From assembly GCA_012934845.2 (NCBI GenBank), contig WNNJ02000611.1, forward strand, positions 1-64,000: 64,000 nt of DNA. The letters are read 5' to 3'. The stretch's first letter is position 1; each line of letters opens with the position of its first letter. The notes under the pieces are model-generated. The model was not told where the DNA came from. It worked only from the letters and a program-made list of their open reading frames with translations, and ran no database searches. The stretch is from Pomphorhynchus laevis. Lineage: Eukaryota; Acanthocephala; Palaeacanthocephala; Echinorhynchida; Pomphorhynchidae. Shown one piece after another: positions 43,419-53,755 of the stretch. A program made the translations under genes and the position numbers.

Positions 43419-43523
43419 TATATATACTGAACGATTTTTTTAATTTTTTTCTTGTATATATTTGTTTTTTATGTGAGCGGTCAAAACAGCCTTATGGCTA
43501 TGACCTGTATTAATAATAATAAT

Positions 43524-43768
43524 AATCCCTAGGATTAGAAAGATTATAAAGTTTATAGTTTATAAAGTCGATAATAGCAACATCAAGCGATAAGTTTAAC
43601 TTTTAAATTCTAATTTCTAACGATATAACGAACTTTTCACCATTTCGTAAAAAATGAACAAGTTTGTAGATTAACACAGACAAATCAATTCATCTTTAAA
43701 ACAATGACGTATGTATCCTTAAAAATATTAACAAAAAATGTTTCTCTTTGAGTTATTACAAACATATC
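43524..43768 (-). other. 3' flank of eIF3h copy 4
   Basis: Continuation of the second 2808-bp unit after CR1-B1; matches 36313-36556 with a few differences. Confidence 0.6.
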
Positions 43769-44845
43769 TTATTTGCTAAGCCCGTCTTGTAATGTAAATA
43801 ACTTCAAGTGGCTTTGAATAAGTAATTGGTGCAGATCATTACAAGATTTTATTACATCGTTGGCGTTTAGGAATGACTTCTTGCGATCTGGTATTGGAAA
43901 TTGAGGGAGTAAATTGCTTATATCTTCGGGCAAAGGAGGCTCACCACGTTGTTTACGAAGCTCATTATCTTTCTGCCTTTGATGTATGAGTACCTCCTTT
44001 TGTTGATTATATATACGCAATAATTTCGTATACTGACCGAGAATATAGCATTCATTTCCATATTGATCTAGATGATTGTACAGCTCAGACAGATCCCGCT
44101 CTAGAATTAGGGGTGTGTTTGCCAGTAGGTGATTTTCATCCGATGGATAGTCGCTAGATAGTTGGTCAATGTACAGATTTGTTAACGGGCTTTTTTTAAT
44201 TAGTATAGGAAGTTCTTCGAACAAGTTACTAAAAATTAAATTCAATGAAGCTATTTTTTCAGGAGTCATTTCGTATAGATGACCAGCGTCCCTCGCCTTC
44301 CTCGTAAGTCGAAAAGCTTTCAGATGAATAAAACCGTTATTGAATTTCCATGGATCGTAGAATACAGCAATATCGGCACTTTCTCTGCTGTGATAATCGT
44401 ACATGGCAGTCAAGTATTCAGCACTTGGCATGTTATCACTCGTTACACACTGATAGAAACCTACTTGCATGTAGTCCAGCTTTGCTTCACGGAAAAAGCT
44501 AATCATTGTCGATTGATATTGCTCCATGTCGACTTCGAATTTTGCTGATTGACCGGAAACTAGCTGCTGATTTTGTTGTTGGCTAAGACCAATTACGGGC
44601 TTTGCATGTTGGGAAAGTGGAAGGGCAAAGCAATTCGTCACTTCCAAGGTATGATTGTTGATGAGTCCAACCAAGCTGCCCATTGCTGCCTCTTCCTTTT
44701 CATCGTTTGTATGTTTGATAATTTTCATAATAACAACGGCATCTATTTCGACAGTGTCGAATTTAAAATCGTGTGTATCTAAGACAGATGATGAACTCTC
44801 GGATGAAAGCTGCTTGGATTTAAGATCTCTCAATCCAGAGGACAT
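43769..44845 (-). CDS. EIF3H: eIF3 subunit h (intact copy 4)
   Basis: Intact 358-codon frame with the same domains as copy 3. I see about three coding differences, all changing the protein (VGFYQC for VGFYQS, AVFYDP for AIFYDP, QSHLKL for QSLLKL), and no clear silent ones, so the duplication is recent and shows no sign of purifying selection between copies. Its 3' flank is broken by CR1-B1 and its upstream region by CR1-F and family A. Which copy, if either, is the expressed gene cannot be told from sequence. Confidence 0.95.
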   Translation of the reverse strand: MSSGLRDLKSKQLSSESSSSVLDTHDFKFDTVEIDAVVIMKIIKHTNDEKEEAAMGSLVGLINNHTLEVTNCFALPLSQHAKPVIGLSQQQNQQLVSGQSAKFEVDMEQYQSTMISFFREAKLDYMQVGFYQCVTSDNMPSAEYLTAMYDYHSRESADIAVFYDPWKFNNGFIHLKAFRLTRKARDAGHLYEMTPEKIASLNLIFSNLFEELPILIKKSPLTNLYIDQLSSDYPSDENHLLANTPLILERDLSELYNHLDQYGNECYILGQYTKLLRIYNQQKEVLIHQRQKDNELRKQRGEPPLPEDISNLLPQFPIPDRKKSFLNANDVIKSCNDLHQLLIQSHLKLFTLQDGLSK

Positions 44846-45494
44846 CTAAAATATTTAGAGCAAATAAAATTAACAGTTTAATACATCCAATGCAAACAAT
44901 ATTTTATGTCATTCCTAATGAACAGTGTTAGCTTAACAATTTTATTAAATCTCAGTTCCTCTCTTTGAAGTGCATACCAACAACTAATGTTAGACATTTC
45001 AATTTGAATGTTGGTTATTGTTGTTTAATTTTACAACTTTTAATTAAATTACATTTTGAAATACTTGGATAAGATTTAATAAATATTAACAAAACATTTA
45101 ATATACACATTATATTCCATTATATCAAATTAAATATTTAAGCATTTAAATATTTCTATATTTTTAATATTTTGTAATATCAGCTTAATATGTATATTCT
45201 GAGAAGTAGCGTGTTGTAAATTGGAATTAATAAGAACACTACAAGAAATATTTGTTTATATTATTTAAATATATAGTTTTAACAATCGTTAAATATATTT
45301 TGTTCATTCTCTACTTTTCGATCAAAAATTTGAATAAGCAACTTTTACGTCACCTCAATATCAGTTTAAAACGTTTCAAATTCAACTTCACCGTTTGCTT
45401 CCTGGTTTTAACATTTTAGATTTAACGATTTAGATTCAACGATACATTCGAACAGAATGTAATGAAATATATCTAATTCTTCTTATATTAGAAT
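44846..45494 (-). promoter_or_regulatory. Upstream region of eIF3h copy 4, proximal part
   Basis: Same as 37634-38281 with few changes, including the TATTTTAG|ATG context. Split from its distal part (46626-46922) by CR1-F. Confidence 0.55.
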
Positions 45495-46625
45495 ATTATT
45501 ATTATTATTATTATACATTCAACAACATACGAGCATTAGCTCAAATAGCTGGCTCACAATAAGTTCGTAAATAAATTAATTAGTTTTTAAAATAAGGAAA
45601 TGCAACACGAAACATTGCTTGATCCATTCGTAGTCTTCTTTTAAAAGCACTAAGTGAACTGCATCCAACGGTGTCTGCATCAAGGTTGTTCCACAGCTCA
45701 ACAATTCTTCTATCAAATTGCATCGCGCCCAATTTCTGTACTCTGTTTCTTCGAATAGTTAAAGAATGACCGCGAAGAACATTTGAACAACGTAGTTGAA
45801 CCCTACTCCGAAGAGGGTGATGAGGACGTTGGAATAAATGCCAAACAAGGCACATATCCATGTACCGACGGGTCCATGTGACGGTCTCAAGTCCTAATGA
45901 TCTCAGTCTGTCTTCATAAGGCAGCGACGCCAACGTTGGTGCTAGCTTTGTTGCCCTGCGAAGTACCCTCTCTGATTTCTTATGTTCATGCACAGTACGT
46001 GGGTATACAACCGGAGCTGCATATAAAAGTCTACTCAATACATGTGCTAAAATCAGAGGCCGAAGAGCAGTCGGATTAACGCGAACAAACGCGCGTCGAA
46101 TCATACCTATCATTTTATTGGAGTTGGCACAAGCTTGATCAGTGTGCTTTTTGGTTGATAAATTAGAGGTAATCCATACTCCTAAATCTTTGTAACTATC
46201 GACACTTTCCACAATACAGTCCTTATATGTGTAACAAGCTGATGTTAGTTGCTTGCGAGCATTACCAATAATACGCATGTGTTTGCATTTCGAAACATTT
46301 ATCACATGCTTGTTTAACGCCGCCCACAACTCCAAATTATCTATGTCAGTTTGCAAATTATCAACATCCTCACATGAATGAATGGGCCGCCATATTTTTA
46401 AGTCATCTGCATACAAACATGATCGAGAGCGAATGCACCCAGGCAAATCGTTAACATAAATGCTGAATAAAAGCGGACCTAAAACTGAACCTTGAGGTAC
46501 TCCAATATGACATTCTCTAGACACAGACAATGACCAATCGACAAGTACTCGAAAGCAACGATCACGAAGAAATTCTCTAATCCAATCAACTATTATTTTG
46601 GGAGTCCAGTATAACTGGACTATAT
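45495..46625 (-). mobile_element. CR1-like LINE F, 5'-truncated
   Basis: Minus-strand CR1-like element with an (AAT)n tail (TTATTATTATTATTATTA on the plus strand at 45495), cut at its 5' side inside the RT. A GAATAT at both edges is a candidate target-site duplication in the eIF3h upstream region. Confidence 0.9.
45580..46623 (-). pseudogene. CR1-F ORF2, RT to C-terminus (open but partial)
   Basis: An open frame of about 350 codons: RT palm from IIVDWIREFLRDRCFRVLVD and IGVPQGSVLGPLLFSIYVNDL, through active site LYADDLKIW, thumb (DLGVWITSNLSTKKHTDQACANSNKMIGMIRRAF), VLSRLLYAAPVVYPRT and C-terminus LRGHSLTIRRNRVQKLGAMQFDRRIVELWNNLDADTV...FKRRLRMDQ. The endonuclease and RT fingers are absent, so no working protein is possible although this part has no stops. 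Confidence 0.9.
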
Positions 46626-46922
46626 AATTGAATATATTCAATTATATGTCAAAAAAGAACAAAATTAATTAAAATTGATAAATGCACTGCCAATAACAAA
46701 TCAATGTTAAATGTTCGAATGTTCGAATACCAATTAAATGTTCGAATGTTCGAATACTAATTTAATGTTCGAATGTTAAAAATAAAAAATAATAATTTGG
46801 ATTTTTTTGAAAATTGAGCACAATAAATGGGAAACGAGAAACAAATAATTAATAGATTTGGAAATTAACGCTAATTGAATAGAATGAAAAATGTGAGATT
46901 ATTGGAAAAGCATATTAAAAAT
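46626..46922 (-). promoter_or_regulatory. Upstream region of eIF3h copy 4, distal part
   Basis: Matches 38282-38570 and 17480-17760 (reverse), including the TTCGAATGTTCGAA repeats at about 46708-46780. It ends at 46922, lacking about 370 bp present in copy 1 before segment R. Confidence 0.6.
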
Positions 46923-47040
46923 AATTCCACAGTTCTTTATTAATAATAATAATACAAATTTATTTAATGTGGCAAATGCGTACAAGCTGTACGCTTACAA
47001 GTCCACAAACAAAAATGAGAAAGTCAAGCAGTTAAATTGT

Positions 47041-49928
47041 TCAGATGGGATCGGATTTGTCGTTTGAAGCACTGCAGGGAAGTTGATTGGCGTATATGAA
47101 TGGGCAGATGATTCCACGATAGAGGAGCAGCCACCAGGAAGGAGCGGAGTCCAAAGGAGGTAGAGTAGTTTGGGACATGTAAAAGAAGGGAATTACAGGA
47201 ACGCAAGGAACAGTAAACAGGCGGGAATTATCAAGAAAAGGAAGGTTGATAAATGAAGGGGTATGAAAAGTTACAAGGCGGAAAGCAACGATAAGAAGAC
47301 GAATTTGAACACGACAATAAATTGTAGGCAAATCGAAAGAAGCAAGATGGTAGGATGTGTGATCAAAACGACGAAGACGGAGGAGAATTCGGACAGCTGC
47401 GTTGACGATGCGTTGTAGGGGAAGAAGAGTGGATTTAGGTGAGTTGGAAAATAGACTAAGACAATAATCGAGTCTATAAAAAAGGAGATATGATATGAGA
47501 GTCATACAAGAAGGGAAATCGATCAATCTACGAACTTGACGGAGGTTGCGGAGTATCAAGGTAGATGAGCGTACTTTATCTCTAACGAAAGGTTTAAGTG
47601 AAAGTCGGTTGTCAAAATGGAAGCCTAGGAAAACGAGATTATCAACGATAGGAAGAATTGTAGAATTTAATGATACGGAGGGAGGTTCGAAGCCGAGGCG
47701 TCGAGGTAGGATCCACATAATTTTGGATTTATCAGGATTCAGAGAAAGGCGAAGGGAAGAAAGATGATTGGAAATTGAGACAAGACAGTCGGAAGCAGAA
47801 ACACTAAGATCGCGAATACGATAAACAGGTGCATGAGCATAGATGAGAATGTCATCAGCATATTGCATAACATGGAAGTTAAATTTATGAGAAATCGAAG
47901 ACAAATCACCAAGAAGAGAGAAAAGTATAGGGCCTAATACGGAGCCTTGCGGAACACCGGACGGAATGGACGAAGGATGGGAGAGAGAAGAGTTAGAATA
48001 TACGCGAAATGTACGGTTTGATAGATATGAAGAAAACCATGATACAGTGGGTAAAGAGAAGCCATAATCATGACGAAGGCGATGGAGAAGAATCGAGTGA
48101 TCGACGATGTCAAAAGCAGACAATAGATCAAGAGAAACTATGACACTACATAATTTATGATCGCGTGATATGAGTAAGTCGTTATAAACTTTAAGACATG
48201 CAATTTCGGTGGAGTAATTAGAGCGAAAAACGGCTTGGAAGGGAGGAAATAAGTTAGAGGAATAAAGATATGTATTAACTTGCTTAAGAACTAGACGCTC
48301 AAGGAGTTTAGAGAGGGTTGGGAGAAGTGAGATTGGACGGTACGAAGATGGTAGTGAAGAGTCGAGAGATTGCTTTTTGATGATAGGACGAACAGTGACG
48401 CATTTCCATATGGAAGGAAATGTACAGCTACGGATGGACGAGTTGAACAATGTGGTTAGGAAGGGTAAGATAAAAGTGCAGATATTTTTAAGTAAGTGAG
48501 TGGGAATTGGGTCAGAAGGAGAGGTTTTATTAGGTAATGACAGCAGAACCGAAGAAACTTCATCAGACGAAACGGAAAGAAGGTGGAATAGTTCTGGGAG
48601 GGAAGTATTTAAAGATAAGAGTGGGTACAAGGGGGCTATGGGTAGTAGGGAAAGTAAATTAGATAGCTTAGTTTGTAGATAAGAAGAAAATTCATCAGGA
48701 TTTATATTACAAGGGGTAGATGATCGTGAAAGAATTGAGTTTAAGATTTTCCAATGAGATTTCGAGTTGGAAGATGACTCGAGTTGATTTCGCCAAAAGA
48801 GAGTACGTTTAGTACGTATAAGAATGAGATGTGAACGGCGTTGAGAAAAGTAGGAATCACGAAGATTTGGAGGGAGTGAGTTGGGTGAACGTTTAAGAAA
48901 GCGTTTATACATACGAAAAGAGTGACGGAGTCAACGCTTAGAAAGACTACAGTCAGAATCGAACCAGGGAGCATGGCGCAAGCGCTGGGAACGTCGAAGT
49001 CGACTAGGTAGAAGGTTATTGAGGATCGACGTAAGTTCAGAATCAAACAGAATGCAGAGATCATCGGGAGAGAGATAGTTAAGAGGAAGTGAAAAGAGTG
49101 AAGAATTGAGTAAGGCTGTGCAGAGAATAGGGATATCGAGAAGCTTCCAGGGTCGACTTGGTGTAGATAATGGTAAAGGCGGAGAAGGAGGATGGGACGA
49201 GTAAGAGTAAGAGTGACAAGGAAATGATCGGACAAACCAGGATCAGTAATTGACAAGGAGGTATAGCCATTGAAGCAGTTAGGAACAGCAATGATGTCGA
49301 GAGCACCGCCGAGAATATGAGTTGGGCTTGTTGAAAGTAATTTATAGTTAAAATCAGAAAAAAGATTAGTTAAAGTGATAGAGTCAGAGTCAGACGGGCG
49401 ATCAAGACGAATGTTAAAGTCACCGAGAACAAAAGAAGGAGTATAAGACAATGAACAGTGAGACATTAGATCTGCAAGGTCGTTAAAGAAGATACGTGAT
49501 GGGGCAACTGAACCTGGACGGTATACAATCACAAGTTCCAGAGGGAAAGGCGTTGATAATCTGCATATGAGTAATTCGAACGAGGTGTAACGGATGTTAA
49601 CGTTGATTTTACGTAAAGACATTGGGTGACGAGCAATGGCAACAATACCGCCATGGTTAGACGCAGTAGATGTATGAGATGTAATTTGACAAGCTGATTC
49701 AACTAGAGAACAACCAGAGCGACATAGACGACGAATAGCAAGATCGTTGGAGTCAGTGTGCCAGGATTCGGTAATGCAGAGAATATCGATAGATAATTGA
49801 TCGAAGATATCGAGAAGCATATCAGCTTTATGAAGAATGGAGCGAGTATTGAATAGACTAAGACGAAAAGTATGCTTAGGAGCGAGATCGACTAGCGAAG
49901 AAGACAAGGGGGAGAGATGGGACGCCAT
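47041..49928 (-). pseudogene. Family A copy 2 ORF2 (endonuclease-RT)
   Basis: ATG at 49928 lies inside CGATGG of ORF1. Endonuclease: LFNTRSILHKADMLLDIFDQL, CITESWHTD, SNHGGIVAI, VIVYRPGSV, VLGDFNIRLD, GLSDHFLVTL. Then a linker with APWFDSE-type residues, RT with KKQSLDSSLPSSYRPISLLPTLSKLLERL, SVIVSLDLLSAFDIVDHSILL, GVPQGSVLGPILF, MQYADDILIYAH, and a C-terminus SFDLPTIYCRVQIRLL...DSAPSWW. The frame is split by one base fewer in a G run near 49196 than in copy 1 (GGGAC against GGGGAC). Otherwise it is open from there to 47041. Confidence 0.92.
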
Positions 49929-51230
49929 CGAATTTTTGGCCTTGTGTGAAGAACGTGAAAATTTCCGTTGATTTTACGTATAGATAAGGATGACTCGCCG
50001 TTTGTTTCACGTCGATGTTTTTCAATGCGAGCTAAATTGAGCTGGGCAATATCAGAAGGGGAGCGGTCAGGAAAGATACGGCAAGTAGATGAAGTGGTAA
50101 GAAGTTTAAAACGTTGGGAGAGTACCGAAGAGGCATGTGAACTATGTCGGAAAACGATTTTTAAGAGTGGAGGACTGAGATGATTTGATTTAGTGGATTT
50201 GTTTAAACGAATAAAGGATACAGGAGCGATATTATTGAAGAGTGATGGGTTATCATCAGGAAGAATGGTTGCTAGGATAGACCTGAAAGCAGATACATCA
50301 TCATCGAGGCGAGATTGTGGAGAAGCAGATTCGGAAAGCTTTAAGTTTGATATGATTATACAGCGATCGCGCGAAGGAAAACGATTTCGTGGAAGTGGTG
50401 GACGGACAGAGCTGGTTGGAGTCGAGGTAGATGAGCAGATAGAAATGGAAATGACAGGGGTGCTTGATAAAGAATTAATATTGGTTGGAGCAAGTGTGAC
50501 AGGAGCGGGGTGTTGAATCGGTTGATCAGAGATGTGACTGGATATGATTTTAAATGAAGGATGTAACTTATTGGGAAGTGTTACGTGGGAGGTAGAGTAA
50601 GGAGAATTAAAATAGGTTGGGGCATGAGTGACAGGAATGGAGTGTTGAATTAGTTGATCGGAAATGTTACTGGAAATGATTTTGATGGAAGGGTGTAAAT
50701 TATTGAGAGGTGATACAGGGGGGGTCGAGTAAGGAGTTCGTGAGGAGAATAAAGAAGTTTGAGATTTATTTAGATTGGGGGAGGAATATGAAAGAGGAGG
50801 TACGAGATGAAAAGCTTTGCCGTTAGCATTGTTATAATGAGAAAGATTAATGGAAGTTTGGTACGTAGTTGAACGAGGAGTGTGTGAGAGAGTAGGTTCA
50901 ATAATGGGATTATATGATGCGAAGTCAGGTGTTGATGCGAGGGAAACATCTAAAACAGCATTGGTCTGAGTGGTAGTGTGTGATACAGGAGTAGATGAGC
51001 AGGATAACTGTAGTAGTCGTACTGATGTACAAAAACCACATGTGAACAGTTTTCGTTTATACACCGAGTGGTCGGATATTTTAACACGAACAGGTGTCCA
51101 TACATCATAATCTTTGGAATCGCATCCAACTTCAAAACCGGTATAACCATCATTGCATTCCGATGTGGAAGATTCTTGATCAGGAACAGGGATCTGAGAT
51201 CGCGTTTTTTTAGGCGTGACCTTTTATCGA
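49892..51230 (-). pseudogene. Family A copy 2 ORF1
   Basis: Open from the module FTCGFC (51064) to 49892, about 390 codons: Ser/Thr/Pro linker with a repeated NKLHPSFKIISSHISDQPIQH motif, then RNRFPSRDRCIIISNLKLSES, SRLDDDVSAFRSIL, VSFIRLNKSTKSNHLSPPLLKIVFRHSSHASSVLSQRFKL, RIFPDRSPSDIAQLNLARIEKHRRETNGESSLSIRKI and KIRW. The expected start codon (11730 in copy 1) is ACG here and the second module Cys is Tyr (near 51107), so the N-terminus is damaged. Confidence 0.87.
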
Positions 51231-51262
51231 TAGATTGATCTCGATCCGCGAGCGTAGCGAGC

Positions 51263-51542
51263 GGAACTGACAGGAATAATCTGGAACTGACAGGAATAAT
51301 CTGGAACTGACAGGAATAATCTGGAACTGACAGGAATAATCTGGAACTGACAGGAATAATCTGGAACTGACAGGAATAATCTGGAACTGACAGGAATAAT
51401 CTGGAACTGACAGGAATAATCTGGAACTGACAGGAATAATCTGGAACTGACAGGAATAATCTGGAACTGACAGGAATAATCTGGAACTGACAGGAATAAT
51501 CTGGAACTGACAGGAATAATCTGGAACTGACAGGAATAATCT
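51263..51542 (-). repeat. 20-bp tandem repeats in family A 5' UTR, copy 2
   Basis: Fourteen near-perfect copies of the 20-bp unit GGAACTGACAGGAATAATCT. Adjacent at 51245-51262 is the GC-rich motif CGCGAGCGTAGCGAGCGG. A 130-codon frame through it is a repeat artefact. Confidence 0.95.
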
Positions 51543-51587
51543 GAAATGTGTGTTTAAGCTGTTAAATATTTTTGTTCTAATAGTTTT

Positions 51588-52425
51588 ATTATTAGTATTC
51601 AATCAGTTATCAGTTTAAATTAAATGATTCCGGAAAGGCCATATTACATAAGGCCTATCAGCTAATACTTTAAGAATGCTAATTTACACATTCCTCTAAA
51701 ATGTATTAAAATAAACAGTCGATTCCTTGCGTGAATAACCCTCTAATCCTGGAAATATGAAGAGAGAAGAAACACACTTTAGATGTAATGAGGTTTGTCG
51801 GGTTGTTTATAAATTAGCTAGTTAATGTCGTTAACTACTTTAGCGAAGAAATCATATCTCAAATATTTATTAGAGACTGTAGAATTTAGTATTTTTTGTC
51901 TTGGAATTTCATCGATAAAACTAACTTCAAATCCGGCATAGGAATAAAGGATATAAGTTAGTCGTATGACTTATTGAATGTCATTAATTCTGGATTAAAT
52001 GTTATACCCGTGTCGCTTATTTCACATTGACCTGATGTAATCAAAGAACACCCTTGTATCGATACAATTGATGTAAATAAGGTTGACACTGACCTGTGCG
52101 GACTCTATATTACAAAATATGTAGGACACAGAACTCCTAATTGGGCATTTATTAAGATTTATTATATAATGTATTAACTGGTAGCAACGGTCTCCACTTA
52201 TATTCTTAAATTGGGTATTATTCTTGAGTGTTCAAAACGGCAAAAGTAATTTTTGTTCCGAAAATAATGAATCCTATATCTAAGGAATGTTTTAGTCTTA
52301 CATCACTCATCTCTACTCTAGTGAAATGTGCTTTGAATGTGCTTTCCTATGAAAATTTTATTCATTAAACTGAATCAATTTGCTTTCCGTGCTGGTGGAA
52401 TAACCACAAATGCTTTAATTCGTCT
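51588..52425. repeat. Non-coding segment R, copy 2 (inverted)
   Basis: Reverse complement of 12498-13283, without the 87-bp duplication but with about 125 bp extra (52167-52290). Forms the distal flank of eIF3h copy 4. Confidence 0.8.
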
Positions 52426-52428
52426 TAA

Positions 52429-52795
52429 TGTTCAAATTCGTCTTCTTATCGTTGCTTTCCGCCTTGTAACTCTTCATACCCTTTCATTTTTCAATCTTCC
52501 TTTTCTTGATAATTCTCGTCCTTTTTACTGTTCCTTGCGTTCCTGTAATTCCCTTTTTTACATGTCCCAAACTACTCTATTTCCCTTGGACTCCGCTCCT
52601 TCATCGTGGCTGCTCCTCTATCGTGGAACCATCTGCCCATTCATATACGCCAATTAACTTCCTTGCCGTGCTTCAATCGACAAATCCTATCCCATTTAAA
52701 CAATTTATCTGCTTGACTTTTTCATTTTTGTTTGTGGACTTGTAAGCGTACAGCTTGTACGCATCTGCCACATTAAATAAATTTGTATTATTATT
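52429..52795 (+). mobile_element. LINE family A 3'-end fragment
   Basis: Plus strand, last about 365 bp of a family A ORF2 and 3' UTR (VQIRLLIVAFRLVTLHTLSF, SCNSLFYMSQTTLFPLDSAPSSWLLLYRG), ending TTAAATAAATTTGTATTATTA. 5'-truncated. Confidence 0.88.
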
Positions 52796-53712
52796 CACAG
52801 TTTAAGAAGGCTGAGCTTAACATCAAATAAATGGACGATTATTTACAATGCCACCATTCGTTCTAAGCAGGCATATAGTTAATGATTCACTATTTACATT
52901 GACTAATGACAATTTATCTAAAAATTATATAAATAGTCAGATTTATGGTATAGTTATCGTATATTTTCCATAAGAAATTAGAGAATATAAATAAACGTTC
53001 TTTGTCGGATTCGTTTCACAATCGGTGATCATGAACGTTCTCTTTGTAATAAAAATAATAATCTTCCAGTGAATAAAACAATTTGTTTTAATAAAGTAAT
53101 TTACTAATTTATCCATTTTTATCAACCTTTATAAGTTTTCTTTAAAAAGAAAATCTACAAATTAAAAACAAAAAATTATATTTTTAAATTATGTTTCTGC
53201 ATGTTGCATCAAAATTTAAATTTCAACGACGACTGGACTTAAAATTAGGAAACAAACTATAGCTGACAAGTTTGATAATAGCAAGTAATCGTCATCAAAC
53301 ATTAAAAGGGCTGAAACGTGAAACGTGAGTATCGGATCAGCGGATGATGAAGTTCACCAATACTGAAATGCAGCGTACTGCTGTTGGCTTATAGATAGGA
53401 TTAAAGTAGCGTGCAGGCTAAAATGAAATTTCATTGAATTTCATTAAATTTCATTAAAATTCAATGGTAACAAATTAATTAACTTAAAATTGGGAAGCAA
53501 ACTATAAATGACTAGTTTGATAATGGTATTTATTAGGAAAAACAGCTAGGTTTCCAAATTGAAGGTAGCACATTCTCCTACCATAGCAGATTTAATTTGA
53601 AATCAGAAATGATTTCAATTACTAATAAACATAACTAATAAACATACAATAATATATAATGATTTTTTAAATGATGACCTCTATTCCTTATTCAAATAAA
53701 TGATGACCTCTA
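52796..53712. other. Unassigned AT-rich sequence
   Basis: No gene or LINE recognised. A diverged direct repeat of about 50 bp (ACTTAAAATTRGGAARCAAACTATA...) occurs at about 53235 and 53480, and a short ATGATGACCTCTATTCCTT repeat at 53670 and 53701. Probably host intergenic DNA. Confidence 0.4.
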
Positions 53713-53755
53713 TTCCTTGTTTATTAAATAAATTTGTATTATTATATTATTAAAT
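53713..53755 (+). mobile_element. Short family A-like 3' tail
   Basis: ATTAAATAAATTTGTATTATTATATTATTAAA resembles the terminal bases of family A 3' ends; only the tail remains next to the RTE insertion. Confidence 0.45.

Larger units (their letters stand above)
39125..43523 (+). mobile_element. CR1-like LINE B1, full length
   Basis: About 4.4 kb on the plus strand: 5' UTR with short repeats, intact ORF1, lightly broken ORF2, and a 3' UTR ending CAGCCTTATGGCTATGACC then (AAT)n at about 43510. Inserted in the 3' flank of eIF3h copy 4 with candidate TSD AATC. Confidence 0.93.
46931..51585 (-). mobile_element. LINE family A, copy 2 (full length)
   Basis: About 4.65 kb on the minus strand with a complete layout: 20-bp monomers, ORF1, ORF2, and a 3' end CATTAAATAAATTTGTATTATTATTATTAA. 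The flanks (CAGTTCTTTATTA left, TTATTAGTATTC right) correspond to one site, GTTCTTTATTAGTAATC, in segment R copy 1, so it inserted there; the target-site duplication overlaps the ATT tail. Best copy of this family. Confidence 0.93.

Noticed and set aside
51263-51542. CRISPR-like regular array
   Set aside because: Units are perfect head-to-tail 20-mers with no spacers, in a eukaryotic LINE 5' UTR.
51210-51602. 130-codon frame with a VPDYSCQFQIIPVSSRLFLS repeat
   Set aside because: Product of the 20-bp LINE 5' UTR monomers read through in one frame; no independent support.
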